From contig NZ_CP018091.1 of NCBI RefSeq assembly GCF_001885215.1, positions 1,178,001-1,242,000 on the forward strand: 64,000 bases of DNA, written 5' to 3'. Made by a program: the position numbers and the translations under genes. The notes under the pieces are model-generated. The model was not told where the DNA came from, ran no database searches, and saw only the letters and a program-made list of their open reading frames with translations. Of this stretch, positions 44,675 to 54,355 are shown in pieces (the first letter of the stretch is position 1; each line of letters opens with the position of its first letter). The stretch is from Synechococcus sp. SynAce01 (GTDB lineage: Bacteria > Cyanobacteriota > Cyanobacteriia > PCC-6307 > Cyanobiaceae).

Positions 44675-45642
44675 TGGAGCGTGTCGTCGACCCGACTCCG
44701 GCGGGTCCGATCCCGGCGGGCCATGGCCTCAGTGTCTCGGCCCCGGCGATTCAGTGGTATCCGGGCCATATCGCCAAGGCGGAGCGCCAGCTCCACAAGC
44801 AGCTGGCCAAGGTGGACCTGGTGATCGAGGTGCGTGATGCCCGCATTCCCCGCGCCACCGGCCACCCCCGCCTGCAGCGCTGGATGCAGGGCAAACAGCG
44901 GCTGCTGGTGATCAACCGCCGCGACATGGTCAACGAAACGGCCCGGCTCGCCTGGGACCGTTGGCTGCGCAGCCAGGGCGAGACCCCTTGGTGGTGCGAT
45001 GCCCGGGCCGGCACCGGCGTGAAGCAACTGCAGGAGGCAGCCGTGCGGGCTGGCCGGCAGCTCAATGCCCGCCGGGCCGGTCGCGGCATGCTGCCGCGGC
45101 CGGTGCGGGCCCTGATGCTGGGGTTCCCAAACGTGGGCAAGTCGGCCCTGATCAACCGGCTGGTGCGCCAGAAGGTGGTGGACAGCGCCCGCCGGGCCGG
45201 GGTGACCCGCACCCTGCGCTGGGTCAGGGTCGGCCAGGACATCGATCTGCTCGACGCCCCCGGCGTGCTGCCGCCACGGCTGGATGATCAGCGCTCCGCC
45301 CTGCTGCTGGCCCTCTGCGACGACATCGGCCAGGCGGCCTATGACGGCGAGGCCGTTGCGGGCGCCTTCCTGCGCCTGCTCGACAGCCTGACGGGCAGCC
45401 CGGAAGCTGGCCTCAACCCTGGGCTGGTGGAGAGCCGCTATGGCGTCCCCATCGGTCGGCTCGATCCCGGCGATGGCCGCTCGGTGGTGGATGGCTGGGC
45501 CTGGCTGCAGGCGGCGGCGGCACGGCACACCAGCGGCGATACGGCCCGCATGGCCCAGCGCCTGCTCGACGACTTCCGCCGCTCCCTGCTCGGCGCCATC
45601 GCCCTGGAACTGCCGCCACCGCCCCAGCCACAGCAGCCATGA
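44674..45642 (+). CDS. rbgA: Ribosome biogenesis GTPase RbgA/YlqF
   Basis: A circularly permuted GTPase needed for late 50S assembly. 322 residues. The order G4 (LLVINRRDMV, near residue 90) before G1 (GFPNVGKSALIN, near 150) and G3 (DAPGVLPP) shows the permutation. An N-terminal WYPGHIAKAERQL motif identifies the YlqF branch. It overlaps the following pseudouridine synthase gene by ATGA. Confidence 0.95.
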   Translation: MERVVDPTPAGPIPAGHGLSVSAPAIQWYPGHIAKAERQLHKQLAKVDLVIEVRDARIPRATGHPRLQRWMQGKQRLLVINRRDMVNETARLAWDRWLRSQGETPWWCDARAGTGVKQLQEAAVRAGRQLNARRAGRGMLPRPVRALMLGFPNVGKSALINRLVRQKVVDSARRAGVTRTLRWVRVGQDIDLLDAPGVLPPRLDDQRSALLLALCDDIGQAAYDGEAVAGAFLRLLDSLTGSPEAGLNPGLVESRYGVPIGRLDPGDGRSVVDGWAWLQAAAARHTSGDTARMAQRLLDDFRRSLLGAIALELPPPPQPQQP

Positions 45643-46601
45643 CCGGCTCTGGCAGCGCTGAAACCTTTGGCAATGGCGAGGGCGAGCTGGTCAGCCTGGT
45701 GTACCCCAAGCCGTTGCCGATGCGGCTCGACCGCTGGCTGGTGGCCCAGCGGCCGGAGCAGAGCCGCGCCCGCATCCAGAAATTCATAGAAGCCGGCCTG
45801 GTGCGGGTCAACGGGATCGAGGGACGGGCCAAGACGCCCTTGCGCCCCGGCGATGCGGTGCAGCTGTGGATGCCCCCACCGGAGCCACTCCCCTACCTGC
45901 TGCCGGAGGCGATGCCGCTGGATGTGCTCTACGAAGACGCCCACCTGATCGTGCTCAACAAGCCGGCCGGGCTGACCGTGCACCCAGCCCCGGGCAACCG
46001 CGACGGCACCTTGGTGAACGGACTGCTGCACCACTGCCCCGACCTGCCGGGGATCGGCGGTGAGCGGCGGCCGGGGATCGTGCACCGGCTCGACAAGGAC
46101 ACCACCGGCTGCATCGTGGTAGCCAAAAGCCAGGAAGCCCTGGTGAAACTGCAGGTGCAGATCCAGAAGCGGATCGCTTCTCGGGACTACCTGGCCGTAA
46201 TCCATGGGGTACCCAGGGAGGAGAGCGGCACGATCGAGGCACCGATCGGCCGCCACCCGCTGGATCGCAAAAAATATGCGGTGGTAGAGCTCGAGAAGGG
46301 CCGCCAGGCCCGCACCCACTGGCAGCTGGTGGAACGGCTGGGCGACTACTCGCTAATGCGCTTCAAGCTCGACACCGGCCGCACCCACCAGATCCGGGTG
46401 CACTGCGCCCATCTGGGTCACCCGATCCTGGGCGATGCCACCTACGGCCGCTGCCGCAAGCTGCCGATCTCCCTCACTGGCCAAGCCCTGCATGCGCTGC
46501 GCCTGGGGCTCGACCATCCGATCAGCGGCGAGCGGCTGGTGTTCGAGGCCCCCCTGCCGCCGATCTTCGAAAAGCTGCTGGCGGAGCTGCGCCGGGGCTG
46601 A
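45639..46601 (+). CDS. rluD: RluD-type 23S rRNA pseudouridine synthase
   Basis: Makes pseudouridines in 23S rRNA. 320 residues. An S4 RNA-binding domain (about residues 25-90, with RIQKFIEAGLVRVNG), then the RluA-family catalytic core with GIVHRLDKDTTGCIVVAK near residue 145, whose Asp is the nucleophile, and TGRTHQIRVHCAHLGHP near 245. The site specificity (helix 69) is inferred from family resemblance. Third gene of the coupled uspA-rbgA-rluD set. Confidence 0.93.
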   Translation: MTGSGSAETFGNGEGELVSLVYPKPLPMRLDRWLVAQRPEQSRARIQKFIEAGLVRVNGIEGRAKTPLRPGDAVQLWMPPPEPLPYLLPEAMPLDVLYEDAHLIVLNKPAGLTVHPAPGNRDGTLVNGLLHHCPDLPGIGGERRPGIVHRLDKDTTGCIVVAKSQEALVKLQVQIQKRIASRDYLAVIHGVPREESGTIEAPIGRHPLDRKKYAVVELEKGRQARTHWQLVERLGDYSLMRFKLDTGRTHQIRVHCAHLGHPILGDATYGRCRKLPISLTGQALHALRLGLDHPISGERLVFEAPLPPIFEKLLAELRRG

Positions 46602-46605
46602 TCAA

Positions 46606-47895
46606 TCAGCCAACGATGTTGTGCTCCGCTTCTCGGCGCAGCAGGTCGAAGATCGTCTCGCGCTCGAACAGATCGGCCACGGCGATGGCGGTGAGCACCG
46701 CGAAACCGATTGGCAGCAGCAGGGAGTAGTCCTTGCTCAGTTCAAAGCTCAGCAGGATCGCCGTGAGCGGTGTACGGGTCAGGGCGGCGAGGAAGGCGGC
46801 ACCACCGGCGAACACCAGCGTGGTGGGGGCGTAATCGAACAGCACCAAGCAGAGCTGCTGCACCAGGGTTCCTAGGCAGGCGCCCACCACCAGGGCCGGG
46901 GCGAGGATGCCGCCGGGCGCTTCGGCAGCGACGGCCGCTGCGGTGCCCACCGCCTGCACCAGCAGCACCAGCAACGACTTGAACGGGGTGGTCAGGCCCA
47001 GCAGGGCATCAAAGCCGAGTTTGTCGACGTTGTCGAAGGAGGCAGGCAGCAGCGACCAGCCCAGCCCGATCAGCAGGCCCAGCAGCGCCAGCAACTGCCA
47101 GGAGGGCAGCCGCAGCCGGAAGAACCTCTGGCGCATCGAAAGGATCCAACGCTGATAAAGCATCGCCAGGAATCCGGCAAGCACACCAAGGGCCAGCAGG
47201 AAGGGCAGATCGAGGAGGCGGAACTCATCGAGACGGCTGGGATACTGGATCACCGGACCCAGCTCCCTCAGCCAGAAGGGGCCGCTTCCGGGCACGGCCA
47301 GCAGCCGCGTCCAGGCCACAGTGGCGAAGGTGGCAAAGGTGGCGGCCGCATTGATGCGGATGTCGGCGCGTTTGAGCAGCTCCTCGAGGATGTAGGCCAG
47401 GCCACCCAGGGGGGCATGGAAAATGGCGGCAAGGCCGGCGCCGCTGCCGATCGCCACCGCCACGCGCCGGGTGGAGCCGCGGGTCTGCAGGGCATCGGCC
47501 GATTCCTTGGCCAGCGAGGCACCGATCTGAATCGAGGGGCCCTCAGGCCCCACCGGGATGCCGCTGCCGATGGCCAAGCCACTGGCCAGCAACTTCACCA
47601 CGGCCACCCGCCAGCCCATCGGCAGCGGGAACCCCCGCAGATAGAGCAACACCTGCACGATTCCCGAGCCTTTCGCCGCAGGCTCCAGGGCCGTGATCAA
47701 GGCACCGGCGAGCCCTCCCCCCAGCAAGCCCACCAAGGGCAGGGCCAGCCAGCGAGGCAGCGCGGCGGCCAGCTGCAGGCGCAGACCGTTGACGGCGGCG
47801 ATCTCCTGGCCATAGATCCAGATCCCTACCCCCACGCCGATGCCGATCGCATTGACCAGCAGGAAGATGCGCAGCAGATGGAAGGCTTTGCCCAT
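46606..47895 (-). CDS. ClC-family chloride channel/exchanger
   Basis: A 429-residue membrane protein with 10 or more hydrophobic segments. The ClC anion-pathway motifs are GSGIPVGPEGP near residue 110, with the gating glutamate in place (GPEGP instead of GREGP), and APGGILAPALVVGA near 345. The ATG at 47895 is preferred; the frame is open upstream but overlaps the ABC gene. It probably exchanges chloride for protons. Its start lies 5 bases from the ABC stop, so they may be co-transcribed. Confidence 0.92.
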   Translation of the reverse strand: MGKAFHLLRIFLLVNAIGIGVGVGIWIYGQEIAAVNGLRLQLAAALPRWLALPLVGLLGGGLAGALITALEPAAKGSGIVQVLLYLRGFPLPMGWRVAVVKLLASGLAIGSGIPVGPEGPSIQIGASLAKESADALQTRGSTRRVAVAIGSGAGLAAIFHAPLGGLAYILEELLKRADIRINAAATFATFATVAWTRLLAVPGSGPFWLRELGPVIQYPSRLDEFRLLDLPFLLALGVLAGFLAMLYQRWILSMRQRFFRLRLPSWQLLALLGLLIGLGWSLLPASFDNVDKLGFDALLGLTTPFKSLLVLLVQAVGTAAAVAAEAPGGILAPALVVGACLGTLVQQLCLVLFDYAPTTLVFAGGAAFLAALTRTPLTAILLSFELSKDYSLLLPIGFAVLTAIAVADLFERETIFDLLRREAEHNIVG

Positions 47896-47899
47896 GGGC

Positions 47900-49543
47900 T
47901 CAGGCCAGCTGGGGCAGGCGCGGGCAGGCCGCCACCAACTGCTTGGTGATCGCCGCCTGGGGATGCTCCAGCAGCCGCTCGCCGACCCCCTCCTCAACGA
48001 TCTGGCCGTTTTCGAGCACGAGCACCCGCTGGCAGAAGCCGCTGGCCACCGAGAGGTCGTGGGTGATGAAGATCATCCCCAGCCCCAGCCGCTCCTGCAG
48101 GTCGCGCAGCAAGGCCAGCACCTCGGCCTGCACTTCGGCATCCAGCATGCTGACGCTCTCGTCACAGAGCAGCACCTTCGGCTTCAGCACCAGGGCGCGG
48201 GCGATCGCCACCCGCTGCTGCTGGCCGCCGGAGAGCTGGCGGGGCAGCCGGTTCTCGAAGGATTCAGCGGGGCTCAGCCCCACCGCCTCAAGCCCCTGGC
48301 GGGCCAGGGCGCGGGCCTCGCTGCGGCCGGCCAGGCCATGGATCAACAACGGATCAGCCACCGCTTCGCCCACGGCCATGGCGGGGTTGAGGCAGGCGAG
48401 TGGGTCCTGGAACACCATCTGGATCTGGCGCCGGGCCCGCCTGAGCTCCCGGCCACGCAAGGCGCGCAGGTTCTTGCCGTGCAGCCGCACCGCACCGCCG
48501 CGCACCGGCACCAGGCCGGCCACGGCCCGGCAGAGGGTGCTCTTGCCACAGCCGGAAGCCCCCACAACCCCGACGGTTTCGCCCTCGTGCAGGCGCAGGC
48601 TGACCCCATCGACGGCCTTGAGCCAGCGACGCTGCCAGGGCGGTGAGGGCAGCGGATGCCAGCAGCGCAGACCATCGAGCTCAAGCAACAGCGGCTTGGT
48701 GCTCGTTTCAGGAGAGCCACTGCCCTCCCGCAGCCGGGCCGCGGCCACCAGCCGGCGTGTCAGCGGCGCCGCGGGTTCGGTGAGCAGGCGCTGCGAGGGG
48801 GCCTGCTCGACCAGGCGCCCCTGATCGAGCACGGCGATCTGCTCGCACCAGTGGCCGGCCATCGCCAGGTCGTGGCTGATCAGCAGCAGGGCGCTGCCGC
48901 TTTCGCGGCAGAGGTCGGTGAGCTCGGCCATCACCTGGGCCGCCACCGCCACATCCAGGCTGGTGGTGGGTTCATCGGCGATCACCAGGGGTGGTTCCAG
49001 GGCCATGGCCAGGGCGATCGACAGGCGCTGGCGCATGCCACCGCTGAATTCATGGGGGTAGCTGTTGAAGCGCTCGCCGGCGATCCCCACCCGCTCGAGC
49101 AGGTCGAGGGCGCGCTGGCGAACCCGCTGGCGCGCCCAGCGCGGCCGGTGGGCCGCCAGGGTGTCAGTGAGGTGTTCCCCCACCCGCAGCAGGGGATTGA
49201 GCCGGGTCATCGGGTCCTGGAACACCAGTCCCACCGCCTCGCCCCGCAGCCGCCGCAGCGCCTGGCGCTTCAGCAAGCGGGGATCCTGACCGGCGAGCAG
49301 CAGGCCACCGCTGCAGGAGCTTCCGGCCGGGAGCAGCTGCAGCACCGCACGGGCCACCGTGCTCTTGCCGCAACCGGAGGGACCCACCAAAGCGAGCCGG
49401 TCGCCGGGCTCCAGGGTCAGATCGAGGCCATCCAGCACGGCAGGCCCCGCGGCAGCCCCCACGCCAGACCCCTCAGGCTCCGGGTAGCGCACCACCAGGC
49501 CGTCGATCTTCAGCACCGGGCCGACGCTGCTGGAGGCGGTCAT
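47900..49543 (-). CDS. Fused double ATPase of a peptide/nickel-type ABC importer (DppD-DppF-like)
   Basis: A 547-residue protein holding two complete nucleotide-binding domains. The first (residues about 10-260) has Walker A GPSGCGKST, LSGG-type signature FSGGMRQRLSIALAMAL and Walker B LVIADEPTT. The second (about 290-545) has GASGCGKSTLCRAV, RQLSGGQQQRVAIARAL and VLLCDESVS. This is the DppD plus DppF arrangement fused in one chain (the YejF/GsiA layout). No permease or binding protein is next to it, so the partner genes are elsewhere. The ATG at 49543 is used; an upstream start is possible. Confidence 0.92.
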   Translation of the reverse strand: MTASSSVGPVLKIDGLVVRYPEPEGSGVGAAAGPAVLDGLDLTLEPGDRLALVGPSGCGKSTVARAVLQLLPAGSSCSGGLLLAGQDPRLLKRQALRRLRGEAVGLVFQDPMTRLNPLLRVGEHLTDTLAAHRPRWARQRVRQRALDLLERVGIAGERFNSYPHEFSGGMRQRLSIALAMALEPPLVIADEPTTSLDVAVAAQVMAELTDLCRESGSALLLISHDLAMAGHWCEQIAVLDQGRLVEQAPSQRLLTEPAAPLTRRLVAAARLREGSGSPETSTKPLLLELDGLRCWHPLPSPPWQRRWLKAVDGVSLRLHEGETVGVVGASGCGKSTLCRAVAGLVPVRGGAVRLHGKNLRALRGRELRRARRQIQMVFQDPLACLNPAMAVGEAVADPLLIHGLAGRSEARALARQGLEAVGLSPAESFENRLPRQLSGGQQQRVAIARALVLKPKVLLCDESVSMLDAEVQAEVLALLRDLQERLGLGMIFITHDLSVASGFCQRVLVLENGQIVEEGVGERLLEHPQAAITKQLVAACPRLPQLA

Positions 49544-49649
49544 GGGCTGGGCAACGGGCAAACGCTGGCGGCCCCAGCATGGGGGACTGGACACACCATG
49601 ACGAACACCTGATCTGATTTGCCTACGATGGGAAGATCAGAACGTTCTG

Positions 49650-52016
49650 ATGACTGAAGCCGCCGGCTCCCTGATCACCCGTCCACGAGGCCAAGCCTCC
49701 ACGCTGATCGAGGCTGCCGACTTGCCATCACCACCCCTGAGTTCGGAGTTGGTGAGCCCTGAGCTGCGCCGCCAAACACTCCGTTCCGTCGCCGACTACG
49801 GCGTGGAGCTCCCCGCCTGGCTGCAGGCCTGCATCGAAAAAGCGCCTCCGGGCGAACGCCACACCATCCCCACCAGTGGCGAAGGCCTGCTCGCCTCGGC
49901 CTTCGATTTTGCCTACCAGCTCCACGACGGCCAGGTCAGGGCCACTGGCGAGCCCTACATCATCCATCCGATCGCGGTCGCCGACCTGCTCCGCGACATC
50001 GGTGCGAGCCCCTGCGTGATCGCCGCCGGCTTCCTCCACGATGTGGTGGAGGACACCGAGGTGGTCTCCGAGCAGCTGGAAGCCCACTTCGGCCCCGAGG
50101 TGCGGGCCCTGGTCGAGGGCGTCACCAAACTTGGTGGTATTCACTTCACCAACCACACCGAAGCCCAGGCCGAGAACCTGCGGCGGATGTTCCTGGCGAT
50201 GGCCAGCGACATCCGCGTCGTGCTGGTGAAGCTGGCCGACCGGCTCCACAACATGCGCACCCTCGGCGCGCTCAAGCCGGAGAAACAACAGCGGATCGCC
50301 CGCGAAACCCGCGAGATCTATGCCCCGCTCGCCAACCGGCTGGGCATCGGACGCCTCAAGTGGGAACTCGAAGACCTGGCCTTCAAGGTGCTGGAGCCCG
50401 AGTCGTACCGGGAGATCAAGGAGGAGGTGGCCAGCAAGCGCAGCGACCGGGAAGACCGGCTGGCGGTCACGGTGCGGCTGCTCAAGGATCGGCTGACAGC
50501 CGCGGGAGTGCGCCACTGCGAGGTGAGCGGGCGGCCCAAGCACCTCTATGGCATCTGGAGCAAGATGCGGCACCAGCAGAAGGCCTTCCACGAGATCTAC
50601 GACGTGGCCGCCCTGCGCATCCTCACCGAAGACGTGGAAGGCTGCTACCGGGCCCTGGCCGTGGTGCACGACACCTTCCGGCCGATCCCCGGCCGCTTCA
50701 AGGACTACATCGGCCTGCCCAAGCCGAACGGCTACCAGTCGCTGCACACCGCCGTGATCGGCCGCCACCGGCCGGTGGAAGTGCAGATCCGCACCACCGA
50801 AATGCACCAGGTGGCGGAATACGGCATCGCCGCCCACTGGAAATACAAGGAAGGAGGATCACCGGCCACCGGCGGCGGCGACACCGAACGCTTCAACTGG
50901 CTGCGTCAGCTGGTTGATTGGCAGCAGGACGGCGGCAGTGAAGACAGCAGCGACTATCTCGCCTCGATCAAGGAAGACCTCTTCGATGAGGAGGTCTATG
51001 TGTTCACGCCCAAGGGCGATGTGGTGGGGCTGCGCACCGGCTCCACCGCCGTTGATTTCGCCTACCGGATCCACTCGGAGGTGGGCAATCACTGCCAGGG
51101 CGTGCGCATCAACGACCGGCTCTGCCCCCTGGCCACACCGTTGCAGAACGGTGATTTCGTGCAGGTGATCACCACCAAGAACGCCCACCCGAGCCTCGAC
51201 TGGCTCAATTTCGTGGGCACACCGACGGCGCGCAACCGCATTCGTCAGTGGTACAAACGCAGCCATCGCCACGAAAACATCCTGCGGGGCCGCGACCTGC
51301 TCGAGCGGGAACTGGGCCGCAACGGCTTTGATGCCCTGCTCAATGGCGAGGCGATCGCCAAGGTGGCGCGCCGCTGCAATCTCGGCGGCACCGAAGACCT
51401 GCTCGCTTCACTCGGCTTCGGCGGCGTCACCCTGCATCAGGTGCTCAACCGCCTGCGCGAGGAGATCCGGCTGGCCAGCGAAGCCGCCGCCCCGGTGCTC
51501 TCCAACGAGGATCTGGCCCGCTCGGTGGGCAAGCAGGCCGAAACACTGGCCAGCCCCGACACCAGCGGCAGCGCGATCCTTGGCCTTGAAGGTCTCGACT
51601 ACCGCCTCGGCGGTTGCTGTTGTCCCCTGCCGGGCGAAGCGATCGTGGGCAGCGTGGCCCTCGGCAACCATGGCATCACCATCCATCGCCAAGATTGCGC
51701 CAACGTCAACCAGATCCCCGTGGAGCGCCGCCTGCCGGTGCACTGGAACCCCAACACCGACCCCCAGCGCCGCCGTTACCCCGTGCAGTTGCGCATCGAA
51801 GTGCTCGACCGGGTCGGCGTGCTCAAGGACATCCTCACCCGCCTCTCCGACAGCCGCATCAACGTCAGCGACGCCCGCGTCCGCACCACCTACGGCAAAC
51901 CCGCCTGCGTCGACCTCAAGGTGGAATTGCTGAGTGCCGGCCAACTGCGCACCACCATCGACCAGATCCGCTCGATGGCCGACGTGCTCGACCTCTGCCG
52001 CACCGGCATCGGCTGA
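49650..52016 (+). CDS. Bifunctional (p)ppGpp synthetase/hydrolase (Rsh)
   Basis: A 788-residue RelA/SpoT homologue that makes and degrades the stringent-response alarmone. The hydrolase HD motif is intact in GFLHDVVEDTEV near residue 130, so hydrolysis should be active; the synthetase domain follows (RPKHLYGIWSKM, FKDYIGLPKPNGYQSLHT), then a TGS domain (VYVFTPKGDVVGLRTGST) and a C-terminal ACT domain. Calling it SpoT-like is safer than RelA. It is divergent from the ABC gene. Confidence 0.96.
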   Translation: MTEAAGSLITRPRGQASTLIEAADLPSPPLSSELVSPELRRQTLRSVADYGVELPAWLQACIEKAPPGERHTIPTSGEGLLASAFDFAYQLHDGQVRATGEPYIIHPIAVADLLRDIGASPCVIAAGFLHDVVEDTEVVSEQLEAHFGPEVRALVEGVTKLGGIHFTNHTEAQAENLRRMFLAMASDIRVVLVKLADRLHNMRTLGALKPEKQQRIARETREIYAPLANRLGIGRLKWELEDLAFKVLEPESYREIKEEVASKRSDREDRLAVTVRLLKDRLTAAGVRHCEVSGRPKHLYGIWSKMRHQQKAFHEIYDVAALRILTEDVEGCYRALAVVHDTFRPIPGRFKDYIGLPKPNGYQSLHTAVIGRHRPVEVQIRTTEMHQVAEYGIAAHWKYKEGGSPATGGGDTERFNWLRQLVDWQQDGGSEDSSDYLASIKEDLFDEEVYVFTPKGDVVGLRTGSTAVDFAYRIHSEVGNHCQGVRINDRLCPLATPLQNGDFVQVITTKNAHPSLDWLNFVGTPTARNRIRQWYKRSHRHENILRGRDLLERELGRNGFDALLNGEAIAKVARRCNLGGTEDLLASLGFGGVTLHQVLNRLREEIRLASEAAAPVLSNEDLARSVGKQAETLASPDTSGSAILGLEGLDYRLGGCCCPLPGEAIVGSVALGNHGITIHRQDCANVNQIPVERRLPVHWNPNTDPQRRRYPVQLRIEVLDRVGVLKDILTRLSDSRINVSDARVRTTYGKPACVDLKVELLSAGQLRTTIDQIRSMADVLDLCRTGIG

Positions 52017-52043
52017 AGGGTCGAGCGGCTTCCTACGCCAGTG

Positions 52044-53522
52044 ATGCCCTCCAACCCCCTGCTAGCCCTGCCCTTCGAGCCTGCCATCGAGGGCCTCGGG
52101 GGTGACTACTGGGATGTGGTGGAGGCGGCGGCCTTTCCACTGACGCGCCTGCGCTTCCGCAACGACGAGCTGCTGCGCCAGCTGGGAATCGATCCGGCGG
52201 CGGTGAGCGATGCAGATCTGGAGGCGGCCTACGGACGCTTCGAGGCGCGCACGCCGCTGCTGGCCCTGCGCTACCACGGCTATCAATTCGACAACTACAA
52301 CCCCTTGCTCGGCGACGGTCGCGGCTTTCTTTACGGCCAGCTGCGCGATCGCCACGGCCACCTCCAGGACCTGGGCAGCAAGGGCTCCGGCACCACGCCC
52401 TGGAGCCGTGGCGGTGACGGCCGCCTCACCCTCAAGGGCGGCGTTCGAGAGCTGATCGCCAGTGAGGCGCTGCACCGCCTCGGCGTGTCCACCAGCCGCA
52501 CCCTCAGCCTGGTGGAAACCGGCGAGGACCTCTGGCGCGGCGATGAGCCCTCGCCCACCCGCAGTTCGGTGATGGTGCGGCTGGCGCGCACCCACCTGCG
52601 CTTCGGCAGCTGCGAGCGGCTGCGGCACCTGGGCCAGCCCCAGCAACTGGAGCGGCTGTTGCGCCATGTGGTGGCCATCTATTACCCGCAGATCGCGGCA
52701 GCCCATCCGGCCGATGGCCCCGCCGGCGTGAAGCCCCAGTTGCTGGCCTTCTACGGCGCCTTGGTGGAGCGGCTGGCGCGGCTGGCGGCCGAATGGATGG
52801 TGGCCGGCTTCACCCATGGGGTGCTCAACACCGACAACATGTCGCTGGCGGGCGAGAGCTTCGACTACGGCCCCTTCGCCTTTCTGGAAACCTGGGATCC
52901 AGGCTTCACCGCCGCCTATTTCGACCAGAACGGCCTCTACGCCTACGGCCAGCAGCCGCTGATCTGCCATCAGAACCTGCGCCGGCTGCAGGAGCCCCTG
53001 GCGATGCTGCTGCCCCGCCCTGAACTGGTGAGCCGCCTCGAGCGCTTCGCCCCCGCCTACGACCAGCACTACCGCCTGCGCCTGCTGCGGCGCCTCGGTT
53101 TCGACCTCAGCGTTGATCCAAACGGTGGCGATCAGCCGGTGGGGTCAGGCGCTGAGCTGCCCGACCTTGTGCCGCTCACCCTGCAGCTGCTGGCGCAATG
53201 GCCGGTGGCCTACGGCTCCTTCTTCGCCGCCCTGGCGGCACGGATCAGCAGCGCGGGTGTGCCCCAGGAAGCCGAAGCCCTCCTGCCCTTCCTGCCTGGT
53301 GCCCCGCCACCGCCCCGAGGCCCCTGGCAGGCCTGGCGCGATGGCTGGTGGGCCTGGAGCCATGCCCTGCCGACCGATAAGCAGGCCCAGATCGGCGCCA
53401 CCCTGCGGCGCTGGAACCTACCGATCACCCCGGTGCGCGCTGAGGTGGAGCGCCTCTGGGAAGCGATCGATCAACGCGACGACTGGCAACCCCTGCATCA
53501 GTGGCTGGATTCAGTTGTTTGA
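52044..53522 (+). CDS. selO: Protein adenylyltransferase SelO family
   Basis: A 492-residue pseudokinase-fold enzyme that AMPylates proteins in response to oxidative stress in other bacteria (UPF0061/YdiU). The start is the ATG at 52044, just after a GTG. GSGTTPWSRGGDGRLTLKGG, GVREL and SRTLSLVETGE lie in the nucleotide-binding part, and GVLNTDNMSLAGESFDYGPF carries the metal-binding residues. The C-terminal part is shorter than in E. coli and lacks the cysteine that becomes selenocysteine in other taxa. It follows rsh by 27 bases on the same strand. Confidence 0.93.
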   Translation: MPSNPLLALPFEPAIEGLGGDYWDVVEAAAFPLTRLRFRNDELLRQLGIDPAAVSDADLEAAYGRFEARTPLLALRYHGYQFDNYNPLLGDGRGFLYGQLRDRHGHLQDLGSKGSGTTPWSRGGDGRLTLKGGVRELIASEALHRLGVSTSRTLSLVETGEDLWRGDEPSPTRSSVMVRLARTHLRFGSCERLRHLGQPQQLERLLRHVVAIYYPQIAAAHPADGPAGVKPQLLAFYGALVERLARLAAEWMVAGFTHGVLNTDNMSLAGESFDYGPFAFLETWDPGFTAAYFDQNGLYAYGQQPLICHQNLRRLQEPLAMLLPRPELVSRLERFAPAYDQHYRLRLLRRLGFDLSVDPNGGDQPVGSGAELPDLVPLTLQLLAQWPVAYGSFFAALAARISSAGVPQEAEALLPFLPGAPPPPRGPWQAWRDGWWAWSHALPTDKQAQIGATLRRWNLPITPVRAEVERLWEAIDQRDDWQPLHQWLDSVV

Positions 53523-53643
53523 GCGCGTGGTTTGAATCATTTGAGTCTGCCGATGCTGGCGAGTCCGGGTGTTTTGCGCTACAGCCCCAAAAAGCTGAAT
53601 CTGTCTGACTTTCCCTAACAAGACTTCGAATTGATGCATCCCG

Positions 53644-53832
53644 ATGACTTCCGAACAAGCCGCCCAGCTGATTGACGACACCCTCGATCTGGTCCATCAA
53701 CGGCTCCAGCAGTTGGACGCCGTGCAACAACGGCGCGAACATCGGGCCCTCTCCGAGGAGTTCAGGGAGTGGCGTCAGCCCAGTGGCGGCCACATCGACC
53801 TGATGCTCTGCCCTGGATTCGGCAAGGGTTGA
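53644..53832 (+). CDS. Small conserved-looking hypothetical protein
   Basis: A 62-residue acidic protein starting MTSEQAAQLIDDTLDLVHQR. It is predicted to be mostly one long helix (LVHQRLQQLDAVQQRREHRA) with a short tail. No family is recognised, and no strong ribosome-binding site is evident. It lies between selO and the DUF2062 gene, whose 3' end faces it. The ORF could be genuine because its composition fits helical coding sequence, but length alone gives little support. Confidence 0.55.
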   Translation: MTSEQAAQLIDDTLDLVHQRLQQLDAVQQRREHRALSEEFREWRQPSGGHIDLMLCPGFGKG

Positions 53833-53851
53833 TCCCGGCACAGGATCCGGC

Positions 53852-54355
53852 TCAGGATGGTGTCAGCGGCTGGCGTGCTTCGCGCTCCAGCCAATACCAA
53901 TAAGCCAGGGAAACGGTGCTGGACGCCACCAGGCCCACAAGGCTGGAGCCCAGCAGCAAGCGGCTCGAGAACGACCAGCCCAGCTCCCAGAACCCTTCTC
54001 GCTGCAGCACCTCGGCGCTGGGCCAGCCGCGGCCGGGGCCGAGCAGCCAGGCGCCGAGCTGGTAGTTGAACCAGTAGAGCGGCACGTAGGTGATGGGGTT
54101 GCTGATCCAGGTGCCGGCGGCCGCCAGCAGGTGATTGCCACGCAGCAGGCTGGCCAGGCCGATGCCGAGCAGGGTCTGAACCCCGAAGAAGGGAAAGCAG
54201 CCACAGAAGATGCCGGCCGCCAGCCCACGGGCCCGCTGGCCATGGCTGCCCTCCTGCTGCCAGAGCCAAAGCAGCCACCGCCGCAGCCGAGACTGCAGCG
54301 AGCGTCGTTGCGAAGGACTGTTGGGATCAGACGACACGATTGCGGCGATCGCCAC
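53852..54355 (-). CDS. DUF2062-domain membrane protein
   Basis: A 167-residue protein with a DUF2062 domain: GLAAGIFCGCFPFFGVQTLLG, then NPITYVPLYWFNYQLGAW and a C-terminal membrane segment (LGSSLVGLVASSTVSLAYWYW). The start (ATG at 54355) lies within the start region of mnmE on the opposite strand; a GTG at 54337 would reduce the overlap from 35 to 17 bases. Function unknown, probably cytoplasmic membrane. Confidence 0.85.
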   Translation of the reverse strand: MAIAAIVSSDPNSPSQRRSLQSRLRRWLLWLWQQEGSHGQRARGLAAGIFCGCFPFFGVQTLLGIGLASLLRGNHLLAAAGTWISNPITYVPLYWFNYQLGAWLLGPGRGWPSAEVLQREGFWELGWSFSSRLLLGSSLVGLVASSTVSLAYWYWLEREARQPLTPS